64,000 nucleotides of DNA. It comes from DATEGZ01 sp035279905 (GTDB lineage: Bacteria > Acidobacteriota > Vicinamibacteria > Vicinamibacterales > SCN-69-37). The position numbers were made by a program, and so were the translations under genes. The stretch covers positions 51,043 to 115,042 of the forward strand of contig DATEGZ010000318.1 in assembly GCA_035279905.1 (NCBI GenBank), in the 5' to 3' direction. Shown here piece after piece: positions 17,270 to 25,414 of the stretch (position 1 is its first letter; every line of letters starts with the position of its first letter). Below the pieces are notes generated by a model. The model made no database searches, had not been told where the DNA came from, and was given only the letters and a program-made list of their open reading frames with translations.

Positions 17270-18565
17270 CTACAGCTTCGATCGCGGCGCGATGCCGATG
17301 TTGTCGGGCGTGCGATACGTCTCCCACGCGTTCGCGCCGTCGAGCTCGAGAAACACGTAGCCGTGCGGGCTGTATTTATCGGGCGCCGCGGTGATCCAGA
17401 AGTTCGGGCCGTCGAAGAGCATTGCCTCGGGCGCGTGCGGGCGCTGCTTGAGATGGATCCAGTGATAGAGATCACCGCCGGCGCCGAGATCGGTGTCGCG
17501 GTCCGACGGAAAACCGCCGTGGCCGATGCACCGGCCCTTCACGCCCCACGTCGAGTGCGGCTCGTAAACGACGAGCCGGTGTTCGTGACCCCAGAACCAC
17601 GCTTCGATGCGCTGCGCGTCGAGCAGCGGGCCGAGCGCGGCCTGGAGATTCGGGCCCTGATCGTCGAGCGACGAAAACGGCTGATGGTGCGAGCAGAAGA
17701 TCACTTTGCGCGTGCCCGCGGCCGTGATCATCTGGTTGATCCACTTGACCTGATCCGGCGAGAGATCGAAATCAACGTAGGCCGTGTCGAGCCCGAGGAT
17801 CAGCCAGTTCGCGTTCTGCAGCGCGACGCAGCTCGACGACTGCTTGAAGAAGAGACTGAGCGCGTCGAAGTAGCCGCGCCCGCCTGAGTACATCTCGTGG
17901 TTGCCGTTCAACGCGCGGTTGAGCGTCCCCGGACGCAGCGGCCAGTCGCCCACCAATCGGTCGCGCACCTCATCGTCGTTGCCTGAATAGTACGTGTCGC
18001 CAAGATGGAACGCGACGTCGCAACGCGGCAGGTTGCGAATCGAATTCGCGATGACCGGCGCGCCGTAGAGACCCGTGCCCCAATCCGAGAACAACGCGAT
18101 CTTTGCGTCGTCGGGAATCGCCTCGGGCGTGGCGGGCGGCGCTTTGAACGGCGCCTTCGGCGGATTGAACAGAATCTCGAGACCGGTGCCGAGCCAGCCG
18201 ATGAGATCGCCGCTATCGAACTTCACCTGCACGGTCGCCTCGGCGATGCTGTCGCCGGCGTCGGTCGTGACGGTCGCCTTCGGCACGACGACCTGCACCT
18301 TGTTGGCCAGAATCGCGCTCGACACGACCATCGTCTGGAGCCGCGACGCCAGCTCGTCCTGCGGCGTGCCGACGATCTTGCCGCCGTGGTCGGCCGACTC
18401 CAGCGCGGCCACGGCCTCATTCCACTGCGCTTTGAATCGTGCCTTCCTCGCGGCGTCGCCCCCGGCCGCCTTCGTGGCGGCGCGATCGACGGCGCCATGG
18501 ACGGCGTCCGGATTGTCGTTGAAGGCTTGCTGGATTTGATCGTAGGGAACGACGACAGTAGCCAT
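17270..18565 (-). CDS. Calcineurin-like metallophosphatase
   Basis: The 431-residue protein has the metal-binding set of the calcineurin superfamily in its C-terminal two-thirds: SDWGTG (Asp, with W in place of the usual xH), HLGDTYYSG, NGNHEMYS, CSHHQPF and WGHEH. The N-terminal 130 residues (VPYDQIQQAFNDNPDAVHGA) are helical and not from the phosphatase fold. There is no signal peptide, so a cytoplasmic phosphomono- or diesterase is likely; the substrate is unknown. The start was set at ATG 18565 because GGGGAG lies 9 bases upstream; a further 7 codons are open but unsupported. The DxH to DxG change at the first motif deserves note. Confidence 0.82.
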   Translation of the reverse strand: MATVVVPYDQIQQAFNDNPDAVHGAVDRAATKAAGGDAARKARFKAQWNEAVAALESADHGGKIVGTPQDELASRLQTMVVSSAILANKVQVVVPKATVTTDAGDSIAEATVQVKFDSGDLIGWLGTGLEILFNPPKAPFKAPPATPEAIPDDAKIALFSDWGTGLYGAPVIANSIRNLPRCDVAFHLGDTYYSGNDDEVRDRLVGDWPLRPGTLNRALNGNHEMYSGGRGYFDALSLFFKQSSSCVALQNANWLILGLDTAYVDFDLSPDQVKWINQMITAAGTRKVIFCSHHQPFSSLDDQGPNLQAALGPLLDAQRIEAWFWGHEHRLVVYEPHSTWGVKGRCIGHGGFPSDRDTDLGAGGDLYHWIHLKQRPHAPEAMLFDGPNFWITAAPDKYSPHGYVFLELDGANAWETYRTPDNIGIAPRSKL

Positions 18566-18596
18566 ATATGAATGCTCCCCTAGCATCGAAGCACGG

Positions 18597-18698
18597 GATC
18601 AGGCACCAGGCAATAGGCATTAGGCACCAGCGAGTGACGCGCGTGCAATGCCAGCGCCTGAGGCCTGATGCCTGGTGCCTGGTGCCTGGTGCCTGATC
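18597..18698. repeat. Inverted repeat of AGGCACC units in a divergent gap
   Basis: Perfect 16-base arms (18597-18612, beginning GATCAGGCACC, and 18683-18698) enclose degenerate direct copies of AGGCACC or AGGCATT. It fills the gap between the divergent phosphatase and PadR genes. It differs in sequence from the palindromes at 10785 and 15953 but has similar size and position. Confidence 0.85.
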
Positions 18699-18704
18699 TT
18701 GTGA

Positions 18705-18723
18705 TACCTTGTTGAACAAGGTA
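18705..18723. promoter_or_regulatory. PadR operator-like palindrome
   Basis: TACCTTGTTGAACAAGGTA is a perfect palindrome with 9-base arms, ending 4 bases before the GTG start of the padR-like gene and covering its AAGG ribosome-binding site. PadR proteins usually repress their own operons by binding such sites. That this PadR binds here is inferred. Confidence 0.6.
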
Positions 18724-18727
18724 ACAA

Positions 18728-19063
18728 GTGAACTACGACCGCGAGTTCCTGACCGGCACCGTGGGCGTCCTGATTCTGAGCCTGCTCAGCGAGCGCGCGA
18801 TGTACGGCTACGAGATGCTGCAGGAAGCCGAACGTCGCAGCGCGCGCGCGTTCAACCTGAAGGAGGGCACGCTCTACCCCGCCTTGCACCAGATGGAGCG
18901 CGCGGGCCTGCTGAAGGCGACCTGGCGCGAGAGCCCGGAAGGCCGATCGCGCAAGTACTACACCCTCACGGCGAAGGGCCGACGGCGCGCGGCGTCGAAG
19001 CGCCGCCAGTGGGACAGCATCATGGCGGCCATGCGGGCGATCCTGGGCGGCGCTCGTGGCTGA
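18728..19063 (+). CDS. PadR-family transcriptional regulator
   Basis: The 111-residue product is a PadR winged-helix protein. It has the family start FLTGTVGVLILSLLSERAMYGYEM, the recognition-helix region AFNLKEGTLYPALHQMERAGLL and the wing GRSRKYYTLTAKGRRR, followed by a dimerisation helix. The GTG start overlaps the end of a strong palindrome-ribosome-site region, which fits self-repression. Its 3' end overlaps the permease gene by 8 bases, so the two are co-translated. This regulator-permease pairing is common in Acidobacteriota and suggests that the permease responds to an envelope or drug signal; the inducer is unknown. Confidence 0.93.
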   Translation: MNYDREFLTGTVGVLILSLLSERAMYGYEMLQEAERRSARAFNLKEGTLYPALHQMERAGLLKATWRESPEGRSRKYYTLTAKGRRRAASKRRQWDSIMAAMRAILGGARG

Positions 19064-21767
19064 GATCGATCCCGTCACGGCGCTGATCGATCGCGTCGTC
19101 GAGCGGGCGCAGGTCGACGACCCGGCCGCGCGCGAGGATCTCCGGCGCGAGCTGCGCGCGCACTTCGAAGACGCCGGCTCGTCAGCCGAGGCCCTGCGCG
19201 AGGCGATGCGGCGGTTTGGCGATGACCGGGAGATCGCTGACGCGCTCCGATTCGTTCACCAGCCGCGTCCCGGACTCCCCGGCGCGCCCGACGCGCCTGG
19301 GCAAGGACGTCTAATGCGCCTCGCTGCGCACGCGGTTCAGGACCTTCGCTTTGGCGCCCGGATGCTCTGGCGCAGTCCGGGATTCTCGGTGCTCGCGATC
19401 CTGTGCCTGACGGTCGGCTTCGGCACGAGCGCGGCCGTGTTCAGCTGGATGGAAGGCATCCTCTTTCGGCCGTTTCCGCTGGTCGCGCACCAGGAACGGA
19501 TGGTCGCGATGGTCACGACCGCGCGCGGCACGCCGGGATTCAGCGGGCTGTCGTGGCCGGACTTTCTCGACCTTCAGGCGAACTCGACGCTGTTCGAGAC
19601 GTTCATCGGCGACAAGATCACCGGCGCCACGGTCAGCCTGGGCGATCGGGCCCAGCGCGTCGCCGGCAGCATCGTCTCGGCGAACTACTTCGACGCGATT
19701 GGCGTGCGTCCGATCCTCGGGCGCGGGTTCGATCGGGGCGAAGACACGGGCCAGAGCGCGCATCCCGTGGTCGTGATCGGCTACGGCCTGTGGCAGGACC
19801 GGTTCAAAGGCGACCCGGACGTCATCGGCAAACAACAACGATTGAACGGCGTCGAGCACACGATCGTCGGCGTCGCGCCCGACGGCTTCGTGGGCACGTT
19901 CGTCGGCTACGCGATGCAGTTCTGGGTACCGGCGTCGATGCAGGACTCGTTCGATACGGGCGGCTACGTCCTCGAGGACCGCGGCGTGCGTTGGCTCGAG
20001 CCGTTTGCCCGGCTCAAACCGGGCGTCACGGTCGCCCAGGCGCAGGCGGAAATCTCGGCCCTCACCGCTCGACTCGCGGAGATGTATCCCGCCACGAACC
20101 GCGGTCACAGCGTGAAGCTCTTTCCGCTCTGGCAAACGCCGTTCAACGCCGCGGGCGACCTGCGCCCGACGTTGATCATCATGCTCGGCGTCACCGCGTT
20201 CGTCCTGCTGATCGTCTGCGCGAACGTCAGCAACCTGCTGCTCGTGAGGGCGCTCGCTCGTCATCGCGAGATGACCGTGCGGCTCGCGATTGGCGCCGGC
20301 GTGTCGCGGCTGCTCGCGCAGCTCCTGACCGAGGGCCTGCTCCTTTCTGGAATCGCCGCCGTGGGCGGTTTGCTCGTCGCGAAGGCGTGCAGCACCGCGC
20401 TTCAGCTGTTCTTTCCCTATCGCGGCGGCGGCGCCGCGATTCGGCTCGTTGCGCAAATCGACTGGCGCGTGCTGGCGCTGTGTGCAGGCGTCGGTCTGCT
20501 GGCGACGCTGCTGTTCTCGCTCGTGCCGGCGTTGCAGGCGAGGAAGATCGACCTCGTCGGCGCGCTGCGAGCCGAATCGGGCGGCGTGGTCGGCGGCCGC
20601 AGCAAGTCCTGGACGCGATCGGCGCTGGTGGTGATGCAGGTGTCACTCAGCTTCGTCCTGCTGGTTGGCACCGGGCTTCTGGTGGCGACGCTGCGCGGGC
20701 TGGAACACACCAGTCCCGGATTCTCCACAAGCGACGTGCTGGTGACCGGGATCGATTTGTTCGGCGCAGGCTATGACGAGCCGCGCGCGCGCAACTTCGA
20801 CGATGAGCTCCTCGCGCGGGTGCAGAGCCTTCCCGGCGTCGAATCGGCCGCGTTCGCTCGAATCGTGCCGTTGACGGTTCGTCCCTTCTCCATCGCGCCG
20901 ATCGCTGTGGACGGCTACGTGCCACCGCCTGACGAGCAGCCGAACGTGCAGTACGACGAAGTCGGACCTGGATACCTGGCGACGGTCGGCATCCCGCTCG
21001 TCACCGGACGTGAGTTCACGCCCGCCGACGACGAACGCACGCAGCCGGTCGCCGTGGTGAACGACGTCATGGCGGCGAAGTACTGGAAGGACCGGGATCC
21101 GATCGGCACGCGTCTCCGGTTCAAGGATCGGTCGGTGACCGTCGTGGGCGTCGCGAAGGTGTCGAAGTACGACTCGATGGTGGAATCGCCAAAGCCATTC
21201 TTCTACGTGCCGCTGCGGCAGAACTTCTCGGGCCGCGCGAACCTGCATCTCAGGACGCGCCTCGCGCCCGAGACGGTGGCCGCCACGCTCGCCGCCGAGA
21301 TGCGCCGGCTCGATCCGAATGTGACGCCGTACGAAGTCATCACGCTCAAGGAGCAGGTCAGCCGGTCAACGTCTGCCCAGCGCGTGTCTGCGGTCGTGAT
21401 CGGAATCTTCGGCGGCCTCGCGCTGCTGCTCTCGTCGATCGGCCTCTTCGGCCTGATGTCGTACGCCGTCTCGCAACGCGCGCGCGAGCTTGGCTTGCGC
21501 ATCGCGCTCGGCGCCGAGGCATCGAGCCTGCTCGGGCACGTCTTCTCGCAGGCGTGGCGGCTGGCCGCAGTCGGGATCGCGATCGGCGCGGTGGCGACCA
21601 TCGCCGTCACCAACCTGATGAGCGACATGCTCTACCGCGTCAGCCCGCGAGACCCGGCGACGTTTGGTCTCGCGGCGCTCGTGACGATCGTCACCACCAC
21701 GGCGGCGTGCGCGCTGCCGGGCTGGCGCGCGACGAGAACCGATCCGATTCGCGCACTTCGGGACTGA
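19056..21767 (+). CDS. MacB/FtsX-type ABC permease, acidobacterial ADOP family
   Basis: The product has 903 residues. A soluble N-terminal domain (residues 1-75: EDLRRELRAHFEDAGSSAEA) is followed by two MacB/FtsX units. Each has a periplasmic MacB_PCD-like domain and membrane helices: one helix near residue 110, three near 370-500, then one near 520-545 and three at the C-terminus ending ALPGWRATRTDPIRALRD. The doubled-FtsX layout with a helical head is the acidobacterial duplicated orphan permease (ADOP) type, which usually has no dedicated ATPase beside it; none is seen here. It overlaps the padR-like gene by 8 bases. Confidence 0.9.
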   Translation: MAEIDPVTALIDRVVERAQVDDPAAREDLRRELRAHFEDAGSSAEALREAMRRFGDDREIADALRFVHQPRPGLPGAPDAPGQGRLMRLAAHAVQDLRFGARMLWRSPGFSVLAILCLTVGFGTSAAVFSWMEGILFRPFPLVAHQERMVAMVTTARGTPGFSGLSWPDFLDLQANSTLFETFIGDKITGATVSLGDRAQRVAGSIVSANYFDAIGVRPILGRGFDRGEDTGQSAHPVVVIGYGLWQDRFKGDPDVIGKQQRLNGVEHTIVGVAPDGFVGTFVGYAMQFWVPASMQDSFDTGGYVLEDRGVRWLEPFARLKPGVTVAQAQAEISALTARLAEMYPATNRGHSVKLFPLWQTPFNAAGDLRPTLIIMLGVTAFVLLIVCANVSNLLLVRALARHREMTVRLAIGAGVSRLLAQLLTEGLLLSGIAAVGGLLVAKACSTALQLFFPYRGGGAAIRLVAQIDWRVLALCAGVGLLATLLFSLVPALQARKIDLVGALRAESGGVVGGRSKSWTRSALVVMQVSLSFVLLVGTGLLVATLRGLEHTSPGFSTSDVLVTGIDLFGAGYDEPRARNFDDELLARVQSLPGVESAAFARIVPLTVRPFSIAPIAVDGYVPPPDEQPNVQYDEVGPGYLATVGIPLVTGREFTPADDERTQPVAVVNDVMAAKYWKDRDPIGTRLRFKDRSVTVVGVAKVSKYDSMVESPKPFFYVPLRQNFSGRANLHLRTRLAPETVAATLAAEMRRLDPNVTPYEVITLKEQVSRSTSAQRVSAVVIGIFGGLALLLSSIGLFGLMSYAVSQRARELGLRIALGAEASSLLGHVFSQAWRLAAVGIAIGAVATIAVTNLMSDMLYRVSPRDPATFGLAALVTIVTTTAACALPGWRATRTDPIRALRD

Positions 21768-21803
21768 TCAAGCGACCGCCGCCGGCCTCGGCGTGGAACA
21801 AAC

Positions 21804-21854
21804 TTGACCTGAACCTCGTCTGCGAATATATTCGCTCAGCGCGAAAATTTTCGC
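21804..21854 (+). promoter_or_regulatory. Promoter with two operator palindromes for the BlaI-like gene
   Basis: TTGACC (21804-21809) and TATATT (21827-21832) are 17 bases apart, a near-consensus sigma-70 promoter. Two perfect 14-base palindromes, GCGAATATATTCGC (21822-21835) and GCGAAAATTTTCGC (21841-21854), have centres 19 bases apart. The first covers the -10 box and the second the start of transcription. This is the layout for self-repression by the BlaI-like protein encoded at 21878. Confidence 0.75.
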
Positions 21855-21877
21855 TCTACAGGGACGAGGGGCTCAAC

Positions 21878-22273
21878 GTGGCCAGAATCGCACACCCGAA
21901 CCTCACCCGCCGTGAGGCCCAGATCATGGAGATCCTCCACCGCCGCAAGCGCGCGACGGTCGAGGCGATTCGCGCCGAGCTCCCGGACGCGCCCAGCCCC
22001 TCGAGCGTCCGCAAGCTGCTCGAGATCATGATCGACCGCCACCTGCTCGGCCGCGAATACGACGGCCCGCGGTTCGTCTACTTCCCCGCCGCGCGGCCGG
22101 AAGAGGCGAGCCGGTCGGCCCTCAAGCAGCTCGTGCGCACGTTCTTCGACAACTCCCCGGGATCGGCCGCGGCGGCCCTGCTCGACATGAGCGGCAAGAA
22201 CCTGTCAGACGACGAGTACGACCGGCTGACGAGGCTCATCGAGCGCGCACGCGAACACGGAGGCAAGTCATGA
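21878..22273 (+). CDS. BlaI/MecI-family repressor
   Basis: The 131-residue winged-helix protein fits the BlaI/MecI/CopY family: HPNLTRREAQIMEILHRR, then the recognition-helix segment SPSSVRKLLEIMIDRHLL and wing GPRFVYFPA. The C-terminal helices (ALKQLVRTFFDNSPGSAAAALLDM) dimerise in relatives. GTG 21878 is the best start because GAGGGG lies about 8 bases upstream and it follows the promoter and operators; longer reading would extend into the permease gene. In BlaI systems the repressor is cut or inactivated when a membrane protease senses a ligand. That protease-like partner is encoded next, with an ATGA overlap. Confidence 0.92.
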   Translation: MARIAHPNLTRREAQIMEILHRRKRATVEAIRAELPDAPSPSSVRKLLEIMIDRHLLGREYDGPRFVYFPAARPEEASRSALKQLVRTFFDNSPGSAAAALLDMSGKNLSDDEYDRLTRLIERAREHGGKS

Positions 22274-24396
22274 GCCCACTCGTTGAGATCGCGATCAAAG
22301 CGACGACGCTGCTCGCTGCTGCTGGCCTCGTGCAAGTCGTGGTTGGCCGGAAAGCCTCAGCCGCCGCGCGGCACCTGATTTGGACGCTCACGCTCGCGGC
22401 CGTGCTTGCGCTGCCGCTCATGCTGGCCCTGCTTCCCCGCTGGACCGTCGAGATTCCGGTCGCGCAGGCCACAACATTGGCGCCGCTCGGCGGCCGCGTC
22501 GCCACGATCGACACCTCGTTGCCGGTCGCGCAACCGGCGTCGCCATCGGTCGCGCCGACCGATCGCGCGATCGCAGCGTCCACGACCGACAACACGGCCA
22601 CCACCTGGCCGGTGCTGGTCGTCGCGATCTACGCGATCGGCGTGCTGCTGCTTCTGGCACGGATCGGGCTCGAGCGGCTCGCGCTTCGGCGAATCGTTCG
22701 CTCCGCGCATCCTGTGACCGACCCGGCCTGGCAGCACGCCCTCGACGACTGCGTGCGGCGGATGCGCTGTTCGCAGCCGGTGCAGCTGCTCCAAAGCACG
22801 ACCGACATCATGCCGATGACCTTCGGCTCCGGTCGCGCCACCATCATCGTCCCCGCGTCCGCCGACACGTGGGCTGACGACCGGCGGCGGGCAGTGCTGC
22901 TGCACGAGCTCGCGCACGTGGCGCGGCGCGATTGCCTGACGCAGACGTTCGCGGCGGTCGCGCGCGCGGTGTACTGGCCGCATCCCGGCATCTGGTGGGC
23001 GGCGCGGCGGCTGCGCGTCGAGTGCGAGCTGGCGTGTGACGACCGCGTGCTCGCGATGGGCACGGAAGCGCGCGACTACGCGATTCATCTCCTCGAGATC
23101 GCGCGCTCGTTCAACGCGGCGCCGGCGGTCGCGCTCGGGATGGCCCGCGCGCGGCAGCTCGAGGGACGCCTGATCGCGGTGCTCGACATCGCGCGAAACC
23201 GCTCGGCGCTTCGACGCGCCGTCCGTCTCGCCACAATTGCGGCGGCGCTGAGTGTGATTGTGCCAATCGCGATCGTGAACGCGACGATCGTGCCCGTTCA
23301 TCAGACGCTCGTCTCGACCGACGAGTACGCGCCGCAGACCTCGGCCGCGCGGCAACAGCCGGCAGCGGAGGCCTCGGCCGAGACCACGGGCACGTGGGAC
23401 GTCTACCTGACGAACAACAACACCACGGTGCAGCTCACGCTGCGCACGACGCACTCGTCGCACGGCCATTCGATGCCGCTTTCGCGCCTCGAGGGACTGA
23501 CCGCATCGCAGGTCACGGGCGACGGTCCAGTGCACTTCTTCAGCCGGCGCGACGCGGGCACGTTCACGTTCGACGGCGTCTGCGGCCGGGGCAAGTGCGG
23601 CGGCACGTACTCGTTCGCGCCAAGCGCCGCGTTCGGGGCCGAGCTCACCAAACGCGGGATCGGCACGCCGACCACCGCGCAGATGGTCCGCCTGGCGATG
23701 GCCGACGTGGGCCTTCCGCTCGTGGATGAGCTGAAGAACAACGGTTACGCCGCGGTCAAGGTGGACGACCTCGTGCGCGCGGCCGACCACGGCGTCGACG
23801 TCGAGTTCATTCATGAACTGGCGGGGCTCGGCTATCGACTCGGCACCGTCGACGAGCTCGTGCGCCTCCGCGATCACGGCGTCGATCCGGAGTACGCGCG
23901 CGGGCTCGGCGCGCAAGGGCTCGCGAAGCTCTCGGCCGACGACCTGGTGCGCGGGCGCGACCACGGCGTGGACCCCGACTTCATCCGCGGCATGCGCGCG
24001 CTCGACTACAAGGCGTCGTCGCTCGACGACTTCATCCGCTTGCGCGATCACGGCGTGGACCCGGACTTCGCGCGCGGGATGCGCGACGCCGGTCAGAAAG
24101 GGCTCTTGCTCGATCAGCTCGTCAAGGCGCGCGACCACGGCGTCGATCCGGAGTTCGTGCGCGACCTCGCGTCGCTCGGCTACAAGGACTTGTCGCTCGA
24201 CGATCTCGTGCGCCTGCGCGACCACGGCGTCGATCCGGCCTACATCCGACGCCTGCAATCGCGCGGGGTCGGCCACCTGACCGTGGACGAGCTCGTCCGC
24301 CGGCGCGACAGCGGCGGCGACGAAGACTACGTCAAGGCGCTCTTCTATCGAGCGCAGGCGCTCTGGCAGTCGCTGATGGGCCGCATGCGCGGGTAG
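22270..24396 (+). CDS. BlaR1-like M56 metallopeptidase with C-terminal tandem repeats
   Basis: This 708-residue protein has membrane helices near residues 8-25, 35-57 and 115-130, then an M56 peptidase domain with the zinc motif HELAH (residues 212-216) and a later CELACDDRVL segment. A further helix near 325 precedes an exported region of about 360 residues. In place of a penicillin-binding domain, residues 489-691 consist of seven tandem 29-residue repeats with consensus near LSLDDLVRLRDHGVDPEF. BlaR1 proteins sense a ligand outside and cleave BlaI inside; here the repeat domain would be the sensor. What it senses is unknown. It overlaps the blaI-like gene by 4 bases. Confidence 0.88.
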   Translation: MSPLVEIAIKATTLLAAAGLVQVVVGRKASAAARHLIWTLTLAAVLALPLMLALLPRWTVEIPVAQATTLAPLGGRVATIDTSLPVAQPASPSVAPTDRAIAASTTDNTATTWPVLVVAIYAIGVLLLLARIGLERLALRRIVRSAHPVTDPAWQHALDDCVRRMRCSQPVQLLQSTTDIMPMTFGSGRATIIVPASADTWADDRRRAVLLHELAHVARRDCLTQTFAAVARAVYWPHPGIWWAARRLRVECELACDDRVLAMGTEARDYAIHLLEIARSFNAAPAVALGMARARQLEGRLIAVLDIARNRSALRRAVRLATIAAALSVIVPIAIVNATIVPVHQTLVSTDEYAPQTSAARQQPAAEASAETTGTWDVYLTNNNTTVQLTLRTTHSSHGHSMPLSRLEGLTASQVTGDGPVHFFSRRDAGTFTFDGVCGRGKCGGTYSFAPSAAFGAELTKRGIGTPTTAQMVRLAMADVGLPLVDELKNNGYAAVKVDDLVRAADHGVDVEFIHELAGLGYRLGTVDELVRLRDHGVDPEYARGLGAQGLAKLSADDLVRGRDHGVDPDFIRGMRALDYKASSLDDFIRLRDHGVDPDFARGMRDAGQKGLLLDQLVKARDHGVDPEFVRDLASLGYKDLSLDDLVRLRDHGVDPAYIRRLQSRGVGHLTVDELVRRRDSGGDEDYVKALFYRAQALWQSLMGRMRG
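23734..24342 (+). repeat. Seven 87-bp tandem coding repeats
   Basis: Seven consecutive units of 87 bases encode the 29-residue repeats of the BlaR1-like sensor domain. The most conserved part of each is the RDHGVDP segment, encoded by near-identical bases (cgcgaycacggcgtcgat). The first and last units are the most diverged. Similar units favour copy-number change by recombination. Confidence 0.85.
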
Positions 24397-24399
24397 ATT

Positions 24400-25368
24400 T
24401 CACTTCGACAACTGACTCAGCGCGATCGTCCCGCCGATCATGAACTTCGTGTCGTCACGGCCCTCGCCGAGGTTGAAGTCGAAGCCGGCGTACAGGAAGC
24501 CCAGCACGACGCGCGCCTGGATATAGGTCCGCCAGTTGTTCACGAGCGTGTAGGCGGTGACCGGCTCGGGGCGCGCGAGGCACGACGTCGGATTGAGCAG
24601 GCATCGCTTCGCCGCGTCGGTGTTGCCGGTTGCGGTCTCGTAGTTCTGAAACTTGCCCCACGACAGATCGACGTACGCCGCGTGCTCCCAGTGCGATTTG
24701 TCCCTCGTCTTCTGCAGCACGGACCCGCGCACGCCGATCGTCCACGCGTTGAACGAGTCGTCGGTGAGATCCCAGATGCGCAGCGTTTGCTCGGGCGCGG
24801 TGATGCTCTGCAGCATGTACCGCCCGACCGGCCCTACGGCCGCCGCGAAGTTCTCGGCGCTGCCGGGCAGCACGGCCAGATACGCGCCGCCGAATTCGTA
24901 CTGCACCGCCTTCTGATTTTGCAGAAAGACGCCGCCCGGCGTGCCCGTCGAATTGAGCGTCGTCACCGCGATCGTCGTCAGGCGCACGGCGACGAACGGG
25001 TTGAGGCCGCCCTCGGGCAAGTCCGCGTTGTCAGCCGACGCGAGGATCGGCTGCGCCTCAGCCGCGAGATAGGTGGCAGCTTCACCAAACGTTGGGGACG
25101 TGGCGGTCGCGGGTGACGAGAGCGTCGGCGGCGTCACGGCGAGATGCCCGCTGCCGGTGACCACGCCACCGGCAAATCGGAGGCCGAAGCCGGAAACAGC
25201 ATCAGGGCTGTGAGTGTCCGCCGTCAGCGGGACGGGCGGTGGCTGCGGCAGTTGAGGCTGCGGCGGCGGTGGCGGCACGTTGGTCGTTTGCTGCGCAGAA
25301 CTTCTCGACGGAGTGACGAGCAGCAACGCGATGAAGGCCGACCGGACCAGCGACGTGGGCAGTCGCAT
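24400..25368 (-). CDS. Secreted, Pro-rich hypothetical outer-membrane protein
   Basis: The 322-residue product has a signal peptide (residues 1-26, ending SRSSAQQ), a Pro-rich linker (about residues 30-50, PPPPPQPQLPQPPP) and a beta-rich body (GFGLRFAGGVVTGSGHLAV). It ends in strands such as TYIQARVVLGFLYAGFDF and FMIGGTIALSQLSK. This suggests an outer-membrane barrel or surface protein, but no family is recognised. The start was set at the second Met (25368), 6 bases after AGGGGAG; eleven more codons upstream are open but lack a ribosome-binding site. It could share a transcript with the DUF885 gene upstream on the same strand (46-base gap). Confidence 0.7.
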   Translation of the reverse strand: MRLPTSLVRSAFIALLLVTPSRSSAQQTTNVPPPPPQPQLPQPPPVPLTADTHSPDAVSGFGLRFAGGVVTGSGHLAVTPPTLSSPATATSPTFGEAATYLAAEAQPILASADNADLPEGGLNPFVAVRLTTIAVTTLNSTGTPGGVFLQNQKAVQYEFGGAYLAVLPGSAENFAAAVGPVGRYMLQSITAPEQTLRIWDLTDDSFNAWTIGVRGSVLQKTRDKSHWEHAAYVDLSWGKFQNYETATGNTDAAKRCLLNPTSCLARPEPVTAYTLVNNWRTYIQARVVLGFLYAGFDFNLGEGRDDTKFMIGGTIALSQLSK

Positions 25369-25414
25369 GAGGGCTCCCCTTCCTGCTTGGGGGAGCCTCA
25401 ATCCATAAGGTAGC

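Noticed and set aside
22357..24276. A 639-codon frame opposite the BlaR1-like gene
   Set aside because: It is the antisense shadow of the tandem-repeat gene; the residues are Arg/His/Val repeats with no start signal or family match.
23734..24342. Regularly spaced repeats as a possible CRISPR array
   Set aside because: The units are 87 bases, in frame, code for protein repeats and have no unique spacers.
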